This document shows, in pieces, positions 9,475 to 17,974 of a DNA stretch of 64,000 bases. Under the pieces are notes generated by a model. That model saw only the letters and a list, made by a program, of their open reading frames with translations, ran no database searches and was not told where the DNA came from. Position 1 is the first letter of the stretch. Every line of letters begins with the position of its first letter. The stretch is from Desulfoluna sp. GTDB lineage: Bacteria; Desulfobacterota; Desulfobacteria; Desulfobacterales; Desulfolunaceae. The position numbers were made by a program, and so were the translations under genes. The stretch lies in assembly GCF_030145185.1 (NCBI RefSeq), contig NZ_JAQYWB010000001.1, forward strand, positions 96,676 through 160,675. Direction: 5' to 3'.

Positions 9475-9851
9475 ACAAAAAGCTCCTCTGTTACTGGATC
9501 TTTCCAAGATGCCTTGACAAAAGCCGTCACCGTCTGCTTGTCAACCGTCTGAAAACTCCAGCTTTCAAGACTGGTTTTCGTTCCGGCCCGTGAGCCAACC
9601 GTTCCCATCAGCGCCACATTGCTGATGGTCACTTTCTTCAACACAGCAATCTCATCGAGCCCACGCCGAATGGCAACCATCCGCTGCGCATTAAACCCGT
9701 TAATATGAGGACGGCAGCTGCCCACACTTCCCACCACATCCCCTGATCTTGAAGGATTCAGAATCCAAGGGGGAGTTTTTACCGTCTCCACGGTAGCGCA
9801 CCCTCCCAAAGCAAGAACACAGACCGCCACAATGACATAAAAAAATTTCAC
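9456..9851 (-). CDS. Small lipoprotein, possibly LPP20-related
   Basis: The 131-residue product starts with MKFFYVIVAVCVLALGGC, whose lipobox LGGC puts a lipid-modified Cys at residue 18. The mature part has PPWILNPSRSGDVVGSVGSC and a pattern (R.A..RGLDEIAVL) like the P.W......GD.. / A.N.AR.EIA pattern of LPP20-type lipoproteins, including the neighbour at 10065. Homology is therefore plausible but weak. The start is GTG 9851: GGAGG (complement of 9859-9863) lies 7 nt upstream, whereas the in-frame TTG at 9866 overlaps the ribosome site. It sits second to last in the envelope cluster and its 3' end overlaps mltC. Confidence 0.8.
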   Translation of the reverse strand: MKFFYVIVAVCVLALGGCATVETVKTPPWILNPSRSGDVVGSVGSCRPHINGFNAQRMVAIRRGLDEIAVLKKVTISNVALMGTVGSRAGTKTSLESWSFQTVDKQTVTAFVKASWKDPVTEELFVWVVSK

Positions 9852-10003
9852 ACCGCTTCCTCCCAATGGTCATGCCGTCCCCCCCTTACCGACGGTAAGA
9901 AACCCCTTGAAAACCTCGGGGCGCCCCCAAAAACTACCCAGGAACCGCATGACGAAACAGAACACGCTATAGATAAACAACCATCACCGTTTTTTAATAA
10001 GCA

Positions 10004-10034
10004 GAAAGGGGGGCGAAAAGCGTCCCCCCCCTTT
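10004..10034 (-). terminator. Strong hairpin after the LPP20 lipoprotein gene
   Basis: GAAAGGGGGG (10004-10013) pairs with CCCCCC(C)TTTC (10024-10034) around a short loop. On the minus strand it is about 30 bp past the stop of the LPP20 gene, but the downstream side is not a clean T-run. It may be a partial terminator or an mRNA-stabilising hairpin. Confidence 0.5.
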
Positions 10035-10064
10035 CATAAAACGACGGTCGGACGAAACAATAAA

Positions 10065-10631
10065 TCACATTCCGCCAAACTCTTTTTCAATTTCTTTGTC
10101 CAACTCTTCCTGGCCCTTTTTAGCCTGGAATTTCTGCCAGAGCGCCTTGTCATTTTTATAGCTGGTCACCGCAGCCTGCTTCATGGCATCGGCAACACCT
10201 GAAACAGCCTCAGGCTGAAGAGCTACCAGCACATAGATCTCCTGATTGGCGTCATCTTTATGAACATTCTTAATCTGGCTCCCGGTAAGATCAACCTTGG
10301 CGACCTGCTTGGAGACATTGGTAAACACCTTGTCCACGGTTGTGTCATCGCCCACCCCAGTGGTCTCTGTGAAGTTCTTGATCATGTTCTTCACTTTGAC
10401 GTTAATGGTGCGTGCAATTTCATCCCGGGCGTTGGAGGTGGCCTCAAGCTTGGCAAAGCTCACACCGGCAGGGCCGATCTTGGCAGAACCCACAGCACTG
10501 ATACCGCCCTCAGGGGGCATGAGAACCCAAGCAGGAAGGTCACTGGGCGCAACAGTCGGACCGCTTTTGCAACCGGCCAGAACAAAGGCACAACACATTA
10601 CCATCACTACCGCTATCCATACTCGTTTCAT
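10065..10631 (-). CDS. LPP20-family lipoprotein
   Basis: The 188-residue product has a lipoprotein signal peptide ending VLAGC. The mature protein has the LPP20 family hallmarks: P.WV..PP....AVGSA, then an amphipathic KLEATSNARDEIARTINVKV segment and a GSQIKNVHKDDANQEIYVLV strand. The family is named from Helicobacter Lpp20; its members are outer-membrane or surface-associated, and the general function is unknown. ATG 10631 is preferred because AAGGAG lies 9 nt upstream; the frame also contains an ATG 24 bp earlier without a site. The C-terminus is Lys/Glu-rich (KFQAKKGQEELDKEIEKEF). The gene follows the transglutaminase-like gene by about 130 bp. Confidence 0.87.
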   Translation of the reverse strand: MKRVWIAVVMVMCCAFVLAGCKSGPTVAPSDLPAWVLMPPEGGISAVGSAKIGPAGVSFAKLEATSNARDEIARTINVKVKNMIKNFTETTGVGDDTTVDKVFTNVSKQVAKVDLTGSQIKNVHKDDANQEIYVLVALQPEAVSGVADAMKQAAVTSYKNDKALWQKFQAKKGQEELDKEIEKEFGGM

Positions 10632-10763
10632 CGTCTCATTCTCCTTATGTGTCATTGATGTACATCAGGTTATAGATGGCGCCCAGTCTTTATTTATTCG
10701 AGTCCATCTCGAAATAACGGCAACCAAATGCCCCTGTGGGCAATCGTCATTGCATCATAATGA

Positions 10764-12365
10764 CTATTGCCAATTTCTGATTTTAACCACGTTGGGCTTT
10801 CTTCGTTTATATTTCGGCATAGCCATGCCGGCCGACGCATTAATATAGGTTGGGTCACAAACAATATACTTTCGATTGTTTATCACCACATAATCGCCGG
10901 GGACATTCTCGCTGAAGCGAACCGCCGTGGCGACATGACCGGGATAATTGAGTCCCACCACATCCAGCTTTAAAATCCGACGCACCAGATAAGCGAAGAG
11001 AAACGATCGATCCTCACAGTCTGAATAGGGATACCAGAGCGTCTCTTCGGGAAGCATGTATTTCTCATGGCCCATCTGAGCATCATCGGTTTTGTAAGCA
11101 AAGGCCTTTTGAGAGAGCCCCAGAAGGTAGTCCACGGCCTCTTTCTCGCCCTTGCCTTCAAGAACCTTTTTCAACCCCTTGACCATGGTATAATTCAATT
11201 CATCGGAAGCCAGGGCATCAAAATAAATCTTGATATTGGTCTGGGGGTAAAACCGATAATACTCAACCAGACGCTTGTTGTAGGAGACGTCCAGGTGTTG
11301 AGCCTCTCCACCATAGTTAAACGTCAGCTCTCTATTTATAATATCGGAGCCAAGGTCCGGGGCCTTAAGGATGCGGTAATCCATTAACCGTTCTGAGAGA
11401 GGATACTTCCCCTTATACGTATAAAGACGTCCCAGTTTTTCCCTGCTGCCATCAAAGGTCATGGCATAGTATCGCATGCCCTGAAGAGTCAGATAGGAGA
11501 CGCCATACAAACGGTTGCGCGAAGGCAACAGAAGATAAACCCGATCGTCGGAATACCCTACCCTGGCGTCATATCCGCTCTTGGCCGACATAAACCAGGT
11601 AAAGAGATTGGCCAGGTTTCGATCGCCCTCATAAATCGTCATCCCACAGGTAAAAAGAAGATTATGATACCCCCAGTCGTTTAACCCAAGCCGCTCCCTT
11701 TTTTCCCGTGCCTGGGACAAAAAGGCCTCGTATCGTGGCGACTGGCTCATGGCGTCCCAATAAGAGGCCAAGGCTGGTTTCAGCGGAGGCGTCAGTGAAA
11801 CCTGGGGAAAAGAGAACTCACCGGCAAAGAGATGGTTGCTGCCAAAGAACGCGAGGGTGAGCCCCACAGGAAGCGACTCCACCTCCATACGCGGCGTTTC
11901 ATCCAAGGGAATGATTTTTTCCGGCAATGGCATCGGAACAACCGCAACGGAAGGCTCGGGGAGAGCCGGTGCGCTTTCCGGGACGCTGTCATCACCTGAG
12001 GTGCTGTCTGGCACTGGAGGCAAGGAAGGCGGCAAAACCGGGAGAATGATCTCACCCACGACAGAGCTGGGATCGGGCTTCTTTGCCACGGCCTCTGCCT
12101 CTTCCTTTTCAGGCACCGGCGGCTTCGCGACGGGAAGGGAGGTCGGTTTGGAGACACGGTCCCTGACAAGCCCCTTGGAGGCCTCAAACTCTACCCACTG
12201 CGCCTTGAGATAATCGACAAACTCCGCATCTCTTTCATCCCGATACTGGGCAAAAGCCCCCATTTCACTTCGGGCAAAATCTTCATATTCATCGGCAAAG
12301 ACGGGCATCGCCAGAAACAACACCGCGACGGCAAGACAACCGGTACGTACAGACTGTAAAGGCAT
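10764..12365 (-). CDS. Periplasmic transglutaminase-like cysteine protein
   Basis: The 533-residue protein has a signal peptide (cleavage near VFA-DEYED). A C-terminal transglutaminase-fold domain carries the expected catalytic triad: Cys450 in YSDCEDRSFLFAYLV, His477 in NYPGHVATAV and Asp504 in YIVCDPTYI. Such proteins can be amidases, proteases or cross-linking enzymes; the substrate is unknown. The mature N-terminus (DEYEDFARSEMGAFAQYRDE) resembles the mature N-terminus of the MltC protein three genes downstream. A Pro/Val/Ser-rich linker (about 70-165) separates it from the folded part. The start ATG 12365 has GGAGA 9 nt upstream. It is the first gene of the leftward envelope cluster. Confidence 0.85.
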   Translation of the reverse strand: MPLQSVRTGCLAVAVLFLAMPVFADEYEDFARSEMGAFAQYRDERDAEFVDYLKAQWVEFEASKGLVRDRVSKPTSLPVAKPPVPEKEEAEAVAKKPDPSSVVGEIILPVLPPSLPPVPDSTSGDDSVPESAPALPEPSVAVVPMPLPEKIIPLDETPRMEVESLPVGLTLAFFGSNHLFAGEFSFPQVSLTPPLKPALASYWDAMSQSPRYEAFLSQAREKRERLGLNDWGYHNLLFTCGMTIYEGDRNLANLFTWFMSAKSGYDARVGYSDDRVYLLLPSRNRLYGVSYLTLQGMRYYAMTFDGSREKLGRLYTYKGKYPLSERLMDYRILKAPDLGSDIINRELTFNYGGEAQHLDVSYNKRLVEYYRFYPQTNIKIYFDALASDELNYTMVKGLKKVLEGKGEKEAVDYLLGLSQKAFAYKTDDAQMGHEKYMLPEETLWYPYSDCEDRSFLFAYLVRRILKLDVVGLNYPGHVATAVRFSENVPGDYVVINNRKYIVCDPTYINASAGMAMPKYKRRKPNVVKIRNWQ

Positions 12366-12669
12366 GGTTTAAATTCTCCGTGTGGACCGTGGCATGCGCC
12401 ATAATCAGCTTCAATCATGGGCTGCATGAAACCGTCCATAGTTTTCAATGCTCTAAAGCACTGCAAAGCAACTCATCAATCAATAATCGGGCATCTTTGA
12501 CACACGATATCTCTTTGCAGTCACATCAATGGCATGTATCTATATGTTTAACACAGACGTTGATCAGGGATTGTGAGAAGGATCACAGGAAGCGCCGCCG
12601 CCCCCCATTTTTTCGAGGTCTCTGGGTCACTGCCACCCCACGAGTGGGGTGGCAGCCTGCCAAAAGCGT
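12366..12669. other. 304-bp gap with a hairpin between two leftward genes
   Basis: No gene seen. It should contain the promoter of the transglutaminase-like gene and the end of the acyltransferase transcript. I could not pick a convincing -35/-10 pair. The only clear structure is the hairpin at 12630-12655. Confidence 0.5.
12630..12655 (-). terminator. Perfect 11-bp hairpin after the acyltransferase gene
   Basis: CTGCCACCCCA (12630-12640) pairs exactly with TGGGGTGGCAG (12645-12655) around CGAG. There is no T-run on either strand, so it may terminate weakly or protect the 3' end of the leftward acyltransferase mRNA. Confidence 0.5.
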
Positions 12670-13581
12670 TCACACCGTTTGGGGAGGCTGTTTTTTCCAT
12701 CGCGAGTGCATCCAGATCCAATGCTTCGGATAACGGCGAATCATGGATTCGTACACATCAGAACAGCGTTGGGTATTCACCAGCGCGTCTGCCTGGGGGT
12801 CATCGCTTATTTGAAGAGTGAGAGGCGCCTGACATTCAATGGTATAGCTGTAATCGTCATTGAGGCGGATAAAAACAGGAACAATCGGGATATCATGCTG
12901 CACCGCCAGAATAGCAGGAATCACAGCCGTGTGAGCCTGCTTGCCAAAAAAATCGACAAAGACCCCTTTCACCTTGGTATCCAGATCAAATAGCATACCG
13001 TAAACACACCCCTCTTTCAAGCCGTTTACCATGCTTTTCAGAGCATGCCCGCGCGCGGTATTGGAATACCCGGCCTCGTTGCGGTAGCCCACAATAATGG
13101 CATCAAGTCGCGGGTCGTAGGATCGCTTGGCGATCACGCGTAAGGGGATCCCTTTTTGCACCAGCCAGGTGCCCATAAGCTCCCAGTTGCTGAAGTGGCC
13201 GGTTTGCAGAAGCACTCCGTGCCCCTGGGCCACGGCATCGGTGAGATGATGAAAATTTTCCACCGTCACAAGACGATCCAGCCCCTGGCGAACCAACACA
13301 GGAAGCCTCACTGCATCGGCCACACACACAGCCAGGTTGTTAAACACGCCTTTTGAGAGGGTTTTTATCTCTTTTTTTGAAAGCTCATCCCCAAAAGCAT
13401 CCGTTAAATGGCGAAGACTCTTCTTGCGTTCATGGAGAGCGAGAAACCAGGCCAGACGACCGACACCCCGCATCAAGAGGATCGCAGCACGACGGTTCAG
13501 GGTTCGAAGCAGAGAGATCAGGGCCACAATGGCATAATAAATAATATCGTTTTTAATTTTTTTCCCAAGACATTTGCTCAT
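12670..13581 (-). CDS. LpxL/HtrB-like lysophospholipid or lipid A acyltransferase
   Basis: The 303-residue inner-membrane-associated protein should transfer an acyl chain to lipid A or a related glycolipid. The catalytic H-x4-E block is QTGHFSNWELMG (His129, Glu134), with a basic substrate-binding region (IAKRSYDPRLD) and the C-terminal RYPKHWIWMHSRWK signature of this family. A hydrophobic helix lies near the N-terminus (DIIYYAIVALISLLRTL). I prefer the ATG at 13581 over the TTG three bases earlier. The family includes LpxL, LpxM and lipid-A-like acyltransferases of other Gram-negatives, so the exact acceptor is not known. Confidence 0.9.
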   Translation of the reverse strand: MSKCLGKKIKNDIIYYAIVALISLLRTLNRRAAILLMRGVGRLAWFLALHERKKSLRHLTDAFGDELSKKEIKTLSKGVFNNLAVCVADAVRLPVLVRQGLDRLVTVENFHHLTDAVAQGHGVLLQTGHFSNWELMGTWLVQKGIPLRVIAKRSYDPRLDAIIVGYRNEAGYSNTARGHALKSMVNGLKEGCVYGMLFDLDTKVKGVFVDFFGKQAHTAVIPAILAVQHDIPIVPVFIRLNDDYSYTIECQAPLTLQISDDPQADALVNTQRCSDVYESMIRRYPKHWIWMHSRWKKQPPQTV

Positions 13582-13693
13582 CAAACCAATCCAACCATGA
13601 TAAAATCATAAAATATAAACATTGCAACGATTCCGCCTGCCCACTGAAAAATGTTGTGAACATTTTGATGACAGGCATATCACAGGCAGAAAA

Positions 13694-15268
13694 TCAAGGA
13701 AACTCCCTTTGTATTGTGCCTGCGATAAGATGCTCAAAAACAATCTGCCTGGGCATGGCCAGGGTTCGAAAGTAAAGCACCCCGGCTGTTTTTTCTCCTG
13801 GGACGAGTTTTCCTTTAAGCCCTGTTTCCATCATGTTGTTGTATTTCAGACTCTTCCCATTGCTGGTCTCTAAAGTAAAAAAATCTGGATTGATATAGAG
13901 AATGTCATCGCTGGAATTACGAAGCCAGATGGTGATTTTACGCTGCTTCGTATAGGCGGCTGTGCCACGCCCCTCATCACGGAGCGCCATCTGCAGACTC
14001 GTGTTGCCCTTGTAAAAAAGAAGGTCAGCCCTCACCAATTTGCTGCGCAACTCTTTAAATTCACGATTTTTAGGATAAAAACCAAGTGATTTCTCAATAA
14101 AATCAACTGCTTTTTGGCTTTCAGCTGCATCATTTTTCTGACTTTTGTAATGCCGCAAGGCTTTGTCATAACATTGATCTGCAAAGCGTTTTTTATAGAA
14201 ATCCTGCTTGGATCGATAAAACTCACTGGATGGGTTCAACGCCACAAGGCGGGAAAAAAGGGTGAAGTTGGTTTCAAATTTCCAGGAAGGTACCGCCAAT
14301 ACCCTGGCATAAGTCTCTTTCTCTTCAAGAAAGACCTTCAGGGGCTTAATCTTCGTTTCCAAGGGCAAAATATCAAACCGCCCCAGAGCCGCTCGCGCCT
14401 CTTTAAATTTATGCTCATTGGCCAGGGAACGAATCTCTGCTCGAATGGCCGTATTGTCCCGGTTAAACTCCTCAACCAGCTTGGCCTCCTGCTTGACTCG
14501 GACACTCTGATCCCACCTGGACTTGAGGTGAACACCCCCCTTCCAGGCAAAAGGCAGGGCGGAAAGCACCAGGACCACTGCCAACGCGATGCCATACCAC
14601 TGGGGCTTGCCCCGCTTCAACCAACGCCATAGCCTCTGCACCCCATGCAGCGCTCTCTGCCCCTGGCTGGCGAAATCGGCATCGTCCCACGCGGCCTGGA
14701 TCCGACGACCGGTGGCTTTGGTCCCCGCCCAGGGCTTGGTTTTGGTCTCATGAACATAGGGACTGTACCCCGGCCCGGCGTCCACCAAACACTCCCCGAG
14801 ATCATCCAGCATGGGCACCTTCCCATTCTGCTCGGAAGCCCCTGAAGACGAGGGCAAGCCGTTGCCATTGCCGATCGTGCGCTTGAGTTTACTGAAAATC
14901 ACGCCGCACCGAACGCATTCCAGGGACCCTTCATCATTTCTGAATCCACACTGGGGACAAAGGACATCATTGGAATGGAAATCGGAAGGGATATCCTCCA
15001 ATTCAAGAGAAGATTCCCCCTCGCCCCCAGGGAGGTCCTTTTCCATGACCAGACTTTCCTCATCCATCACAAGACGTTCTTCTTCCGGTTCGTCTATTCC
15101 CAGCTCCCGACGCAACTCCTTCTGTTGCTCATGGTAGCGTTCCATCGCCTCTTCACTGCGACGTTCCTCAATGACAATGGACTCCGCAGAAAGGGCCATA
15201 TCCGATCCACAGGCAATGCACTCCACATCTTCCTGATCGTTTTCATATCCGCATACTGGACACTTCAT
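13694..15268 (-). CDS. Double zinc-ribbon single-pass membrane protein, unknown function
   Basis: The 524-residue protein opens with two CxxC...CxxC zinc ribbons: Cys 3, 6, 17, 20 and Cys 104, 107, 118, 121. An acidic linker separates them. After a Trp/Arg-rich stretch comes one membrane helix (WYGIALAVVLVLSALPFAW, about 218-238). The rest is a helical segment (about 250-390) and a beta-rich C-terminal domain (about 400-520) that should be extracytoplasmic if the ribbons are cytoplasmic. I do not recognise a named family. ATG 15268 has AAGGGA upstream. The next gene downstream, the acyltransferase, is about 110 bp away, so co-transcription is possible. Confidence 0.82.
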   Translation of the reverse strand: MKCPVCGYENDQEDVECIACGSDMALSAESIVIEERRSEEAMERYHEQQKELRRELGIDEPEEERLVMDEESLVMEKDLPGGEGESSLELEDIPSDFHSNDVLCPQCGFRNDEGSLECVRCGVIFSKLKRTIGNGNGLPSSSGASEQNGKVPMLDDLGECLVDAGPGYSPYVHETKTKPWAGTKATGRRIQAAWDDADFASQGQRALHGVQRLWRWLKRGKPQWYGIALAVVLVLSALPFAWKGGVHLKSRWDQSVRVKQEAKLVEEFNRDNTAIRAEIRSLANEHKFKEARAALGRFDILPLETKIKPLKVFLEEKETYARVLAVPSWKFETNFTLFSRLVALNPSSEFYRSKQDFYKKRFADQCYDKALRHYKSQKNDAAESQKAVDFIEKSLGFYPKNREFKELRSKLVRADLLFYKGNTSLQMALRDEGRGTAAYTKQRKITIWLRNSSDDILYINPDFFTLETSNGKSLKYNNMMETGLKGKLVPGEKTAGVLYFRTLAMPRQIVFEHLIAGTIQREFP

Positions 15269-15567
15269 ACGTTTCCCTTAATTTATCCATGATGACCACG
15301 CAAAAGGCCGAACCGGGCAGTATCACGGCTTGCCACCGTGTCGTTCGACCTGCCCAGGCAGCGATGCCTGTTGGTAAAACACCTTGGCAAGCAACTCACG
15401 AGCGTTGGACATCATTCATTATCAATGATTTTTCATTCGCTACAACACACTCATCTGAAGTAATACAGATCCCCTGATATTGTCAAATGTTATCAGGCAT
15501 TTGCTCACTCAAATAAAAGCAATCTCACCGAACAGGCCTACTTTTTAATCAGGTTAAGCCCTACAAA

Positions 15568-16374
15568 TCAACGACCTGTAAATATCGGACGGCGTTTCTC
15601 AAAGATGGCGGACAGGGCCTCTTGATGATCTTCCGACCCGTGGCACTGAGCCTGCATCAAGGCACAGGGTTCCAAAAAATCCGGCAACTCCATCCGTTGC
15701 CCCATCTTCAAAAGCTTCTTGGCCATGCGAAGGGCCTGGGGCGGCTTGGCGGCAATTTTTTGAGCCATGCCCGCAGCCTCCGTCAGCAGCACCTCATGTG
15801 CAACCACACGGGAAACCAACCCCATCTCAAGGGCGTGTTCAGCGTTAATCACATCGGCGGTAAACGTCAATTCACAGGCTTTTGCCATCCCCACGGCCCG
15901 CGGAAGCAACCAGGCACCGCCGTCACCGGGAATCAACCCCACGTTGAGGAAGGTCTCCCCGAAGGTCGCCTTTTCCGACGCAATACGGATATCGCACATT
16001 AGGGTCAGATCGAACCCTGCGCCCACCGCCGGGCCGTTGATGGCTGCAATCACCGGGATTTCGATGGATTCCATGGCAAGGGGAATTCTCTGGACATGGG
16101 TTTTGTAGTGGGTGACCAGCTCTGCTGCATTGCCTGCAAACATCCCTTTCTTTTGTGCCATCTCCTTGATATTGCCTCCGGAAGAAAAGGCGGGGTCGCA
16201 TCCCGTCAGGACCAGCACGCTGATGCCTGAATCGCCGTTAATCTCCTCGACCAGGCCACAAAGCTCATCAATCATCGCCCCACCGGTGATGGCGTTGCGA
16301 ATGTCAGGACGATTCAAAATTGCGGTCACAACCCGTCCGTCCCGTTCCACCCGAATTTCCGTGAATCCATCCAT
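15568..16374 (-). CDS. Enoyl-CoA hydratase/isomerase-family (crotonase) protein
   Basis: The 268-residue protein has the crotonase fold with oxyanion-hole segments AFSSGGNIKEM and NGPAVGAGFDLTLMCDIRIA. It acts on an acyl-CoA, but the reaction is unclear. At the two catalytic Glu positions of the rat hydratase (144 and 164) this protein has Asp (GAGFD) and Phe (FGETF). Many annotated crotonases with the GLIPGDGGAWLLPRAVG motif share this pattern, so a true hydratase role should not be assumed; an isomerase or other CoA-ester activity is possible. ATG 16374 has AAGGAG about 6 nt upstream. Nothing in the neighbourhood indicates the pathway. Confidence 0.88.
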   Translation of the reverse strand: MDGFTEIRVERDGRVVTAILNRPDIRNAITGGAMIDELCGLVEEINGDSGISVLVLTGCDPAFSSGGNIKEMAQKKGMFAGNAAELVTHYKTHVQRIPLAMESIEIPVIAAINGPAVGAGFDLTLMCDIRIASEKATFGETFLNVGLIPGDGGAWLLPRAVGMAKACELTFTADVINAEHALEMGLVSRVVAHEVLLTEAAGMAQKIAAKPPQALRMAKKLLKMGQRMELPDFLEPCALMQAQCHGSEDHQEALSAIFEKRRPIFTGR

Positions 16375-16406
16375 GGTCTCTCCTTTCGAGAATACACATC
16401 CTTCAT

Positions 16407-16436
16407 TTTTCTCGGAAATAATTTTCTCGGAAATAA
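16407..16436. repeat. Perfect 15-bp tandem duplication
   Basis: TTTTCTCGGAAATAA occurs twice back to back (16407-16421 and 16422-16436), 33 bp upstream of the crotonase start. It may be a slippage product or a repeated regulator site. Confidence 0.9.
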
Positions 16437-16598
16437 CCCGATGTCAGACACTGTAGCAAAACAACCTTTATATTTCACCGAAAATGAAAAACAACTTTCG
16501 CCTGCCGGGACATCATTCACAATAAAATGACGCGCCTGTCGTCCCACCCATGCAAGGTCCCCCTCCCACTTTTTCTGTCCTCTTTCATCAAAGAGAGC

Positions 16599-16627
16599 TT
16601 GACACCACCAAAAACTACGATTAAAAA
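16599..16627 (+). promoter_or_regulatory. Likely sigma-70 promoter of the phosphoribosyltransferase-codB unit
   Basis: There is a perfect -35 TTGACA (16599-16604), a 17-bp spacer, and -10 TAAAAA (16622-16627, 4 of 6 consensus). The start point would be near 16634, giving a leader of about 220 nt before the ATG at 16856. Confidence 0.62.
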
Positions 16628-16633
16628 ACGTAA

Positions 16634-16695
16634 GCTCGCAGCTTGGTGCTCTTTTCTCACTGGCCACGAGAACCCGACATCGTGCGGGTTTTTTT
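16634..16695 (+). promoter_or_regulatory. Leader with early intrinsic terminator, candidate attenuator
   Basis: About 40 nt after the predicted transcript start there is a terminator: AACCCG (16671-16676) / CGGGTT (16685-16690), with a run of Ts through 16695. It lies 160 bp before the coding region, so it can only act as an attenuator or as the terminator of a small RNA. An alternative pairing of GGTGCTC (16645-16651) with GAGAACC (16668-16674), with one mismatch, would sequester the 5' arm and act as antiterminator. I cannot assign it to a known riboswitch class. A nucleobase- or nucleotide-responsive role is inferred from the downstream genes only. Confidence 0.55.
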
Positions 16696-16855
16696 GTGCC
16701 TGGAGGTGCCGCCTGTACCCTTAGGATCAAACCCGTCCCGCACCCCGCAGGAAGGCCCCTCATCATGGTCAGGTACACCACAAAAGAGATCCCTGCGGCG
16801 GGCGCCGGCATGGCAAACCATGCCGGACCGAACCAAGCCCCAAGGAGAACTGTTC

Positions 16856-17842
16856 ATGCTGCACCCTGTCGTCCAAACACCCCAATGCGCCATTCACCGC
16901 ATTTCCGATCATACCCCGGCCCACATCGACCGCCTCGTTATTTCCACCCCCGAAACCCGTGCCATTGCCAACGACCCACGGGTCATGGGCGTCGACTACA
17001 CGCGCCGTCTTAAAAATACCTGCGCCCGCATCCTCTCCCTGCTGAAAGCCGAAGAGATGAACTGCCTGACCGAACACGAGACCATCGTCTTTGATATCCT
17101 GCGCGGCGGCCTGAACTTCGGACTCCGGGAAGCCCTGGCCGATGCCTTCTCCTGGAACCGCCACGGAGGCTCTTTTATCAGCGCCCAGCGTGCACGCGTT
17201 GACGACGATCCCGAGCAGTGGCACATTATGGAGAGCGAATACAGCAAGGTCTATATGCCGAAAACTGCCAGCATCGTCATCGGCGACGTGGTGGCCACCG
17301 GTACCAGCCTGGAACACGCCATGAAAGCCCTGGTGGCCGAAGCGAAAAAGCAGGGGACGGCCCTTCGTTCCATCGTCTTCTTCACCTTCGGTGGTTCCCG
17401 GGCCGAAGAGATCCTCGAAGCCGCCGACGCCATGTGCCGAAAGCTTTTCCCCGCTTATGAGGGCACCACCCTCATCTATCTGGAGGGCCGATTTGTCATC
17501 CCCACGGAAGAGACCCCCCTCACCATCAAAATCACCGGCACCGATCTGTTGCGAAGGGATGCCCTCATGGCCCCTGAATTCATTGAGTCCAGCTACGAAG
17601 ACCCCTCGTACCCCATCCAGCGCTGCACCATCTATGATGCCGGATCCCGAGCCTTCTGGACGCCCGAATACATCGCGGATCTCACCGAATACTGGAGCGA
17701 GACCCTCACCCTGGCTGAAAACGGAATGAGCTATGAGACTCTGCTCTCAGAACGCTTCCCCCAACTCGATGCGACCCGTTTCGGCAAGGTAGACCTGACC
17801 GCGATCTGTCGTAAGCAAATCGCCCAGCTGGAGCCAAAGTAA
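16856..17842 (+). CDS. Type I phosphoribosyltransferase-domain protein
   Basis: The 328-residue cytoplasmic protein contains the PRPP-binding loop VIGDVVATGTS (residues 141-151) with an ILRGGLNFG block before it. These are core features of type I phosphoribosyltransferases that attach a nucleobase to PRPP. The C-terminal ~130 residues extend beyond a minimal domain and are unfamiliar. ATG 16856 is chosen because AAGGAG (16842-16847) is 8 nt upstream; the longer open frame to 16643 runs through the attenuator and promoter-proximal leader and is not credible. The next gene is the cytosine permease codB 132 bp downstream, suggesting pyrimidine or purine base salvage. The base used is unknown. 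Confidence 0.85.
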   Translation: MLHPVVQTPQCAIHRISDHTPAHIDRLVISTPETRAIANDPRVMGVDYTRRLKNTCARILSLLKAEEMNCLTEHETIVFDILRGGLNFGLREALADAFSWNRHGGSFISAQRARVDDDPEQWHIMESEYSKVYMPKTASIVIGDVVATGTSLEHAMKALVAEAKKQGTALRSIVFFTFGGSRAEEILEAADAMCRKLFPAYEGTTLIYLEGRFVIPTEETPLTIKITGTDLLRRDALMAPEFIESSYEDPSYPIQRCTIYDAGSRAFWTPEYIADLTEYWSETLTLAENGMSYETLLSERFPQLDATRFGKVDLTAICRKQIAQLEPK

Positions 17843-17903
17843 AAAGTGGGGCCTTCGGCAACCCAGCCGTGGCCCTTCGTTTCACAGGTTTGACACACAG
17901 CAC

Positions 17904-17920
17904 CCCGCTTTCGAGGTGGC
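17904..17920 (+). repeat. 17-bp dispersed sequence, copy 1
   Basis: CCCGCTTTCGAGGTGGC occurs here and, as the exact reverse complement, at 24789-24805 in the export locus. Both copies are intergenic. Confidence 0.8.
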
Positions 17921-17974
17921 TCCCTCGCCACCCACGTTATCCGGGCTCTCTTTCAGCCTTTACAGGAGACACCG

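Noticed and set aside
15328..15392. Short inverted repeat GCTTGCCA/TGGCAAGC upstream of the zinc-ribbon gene
   Set aside because: Eight-bp arms nearly 50 bp apart are expected by chance at this length, and no promoter could be aligned with them.
16643..16855. N-terminal extension of the phosphoribosyltransferase
   Set aside because: The extension runs through the leader terminator, lacks a ribosome site and has Pro/Arg-rich non-homologous sequence, whereas ATG 16856 has a perfect AAGGAG.
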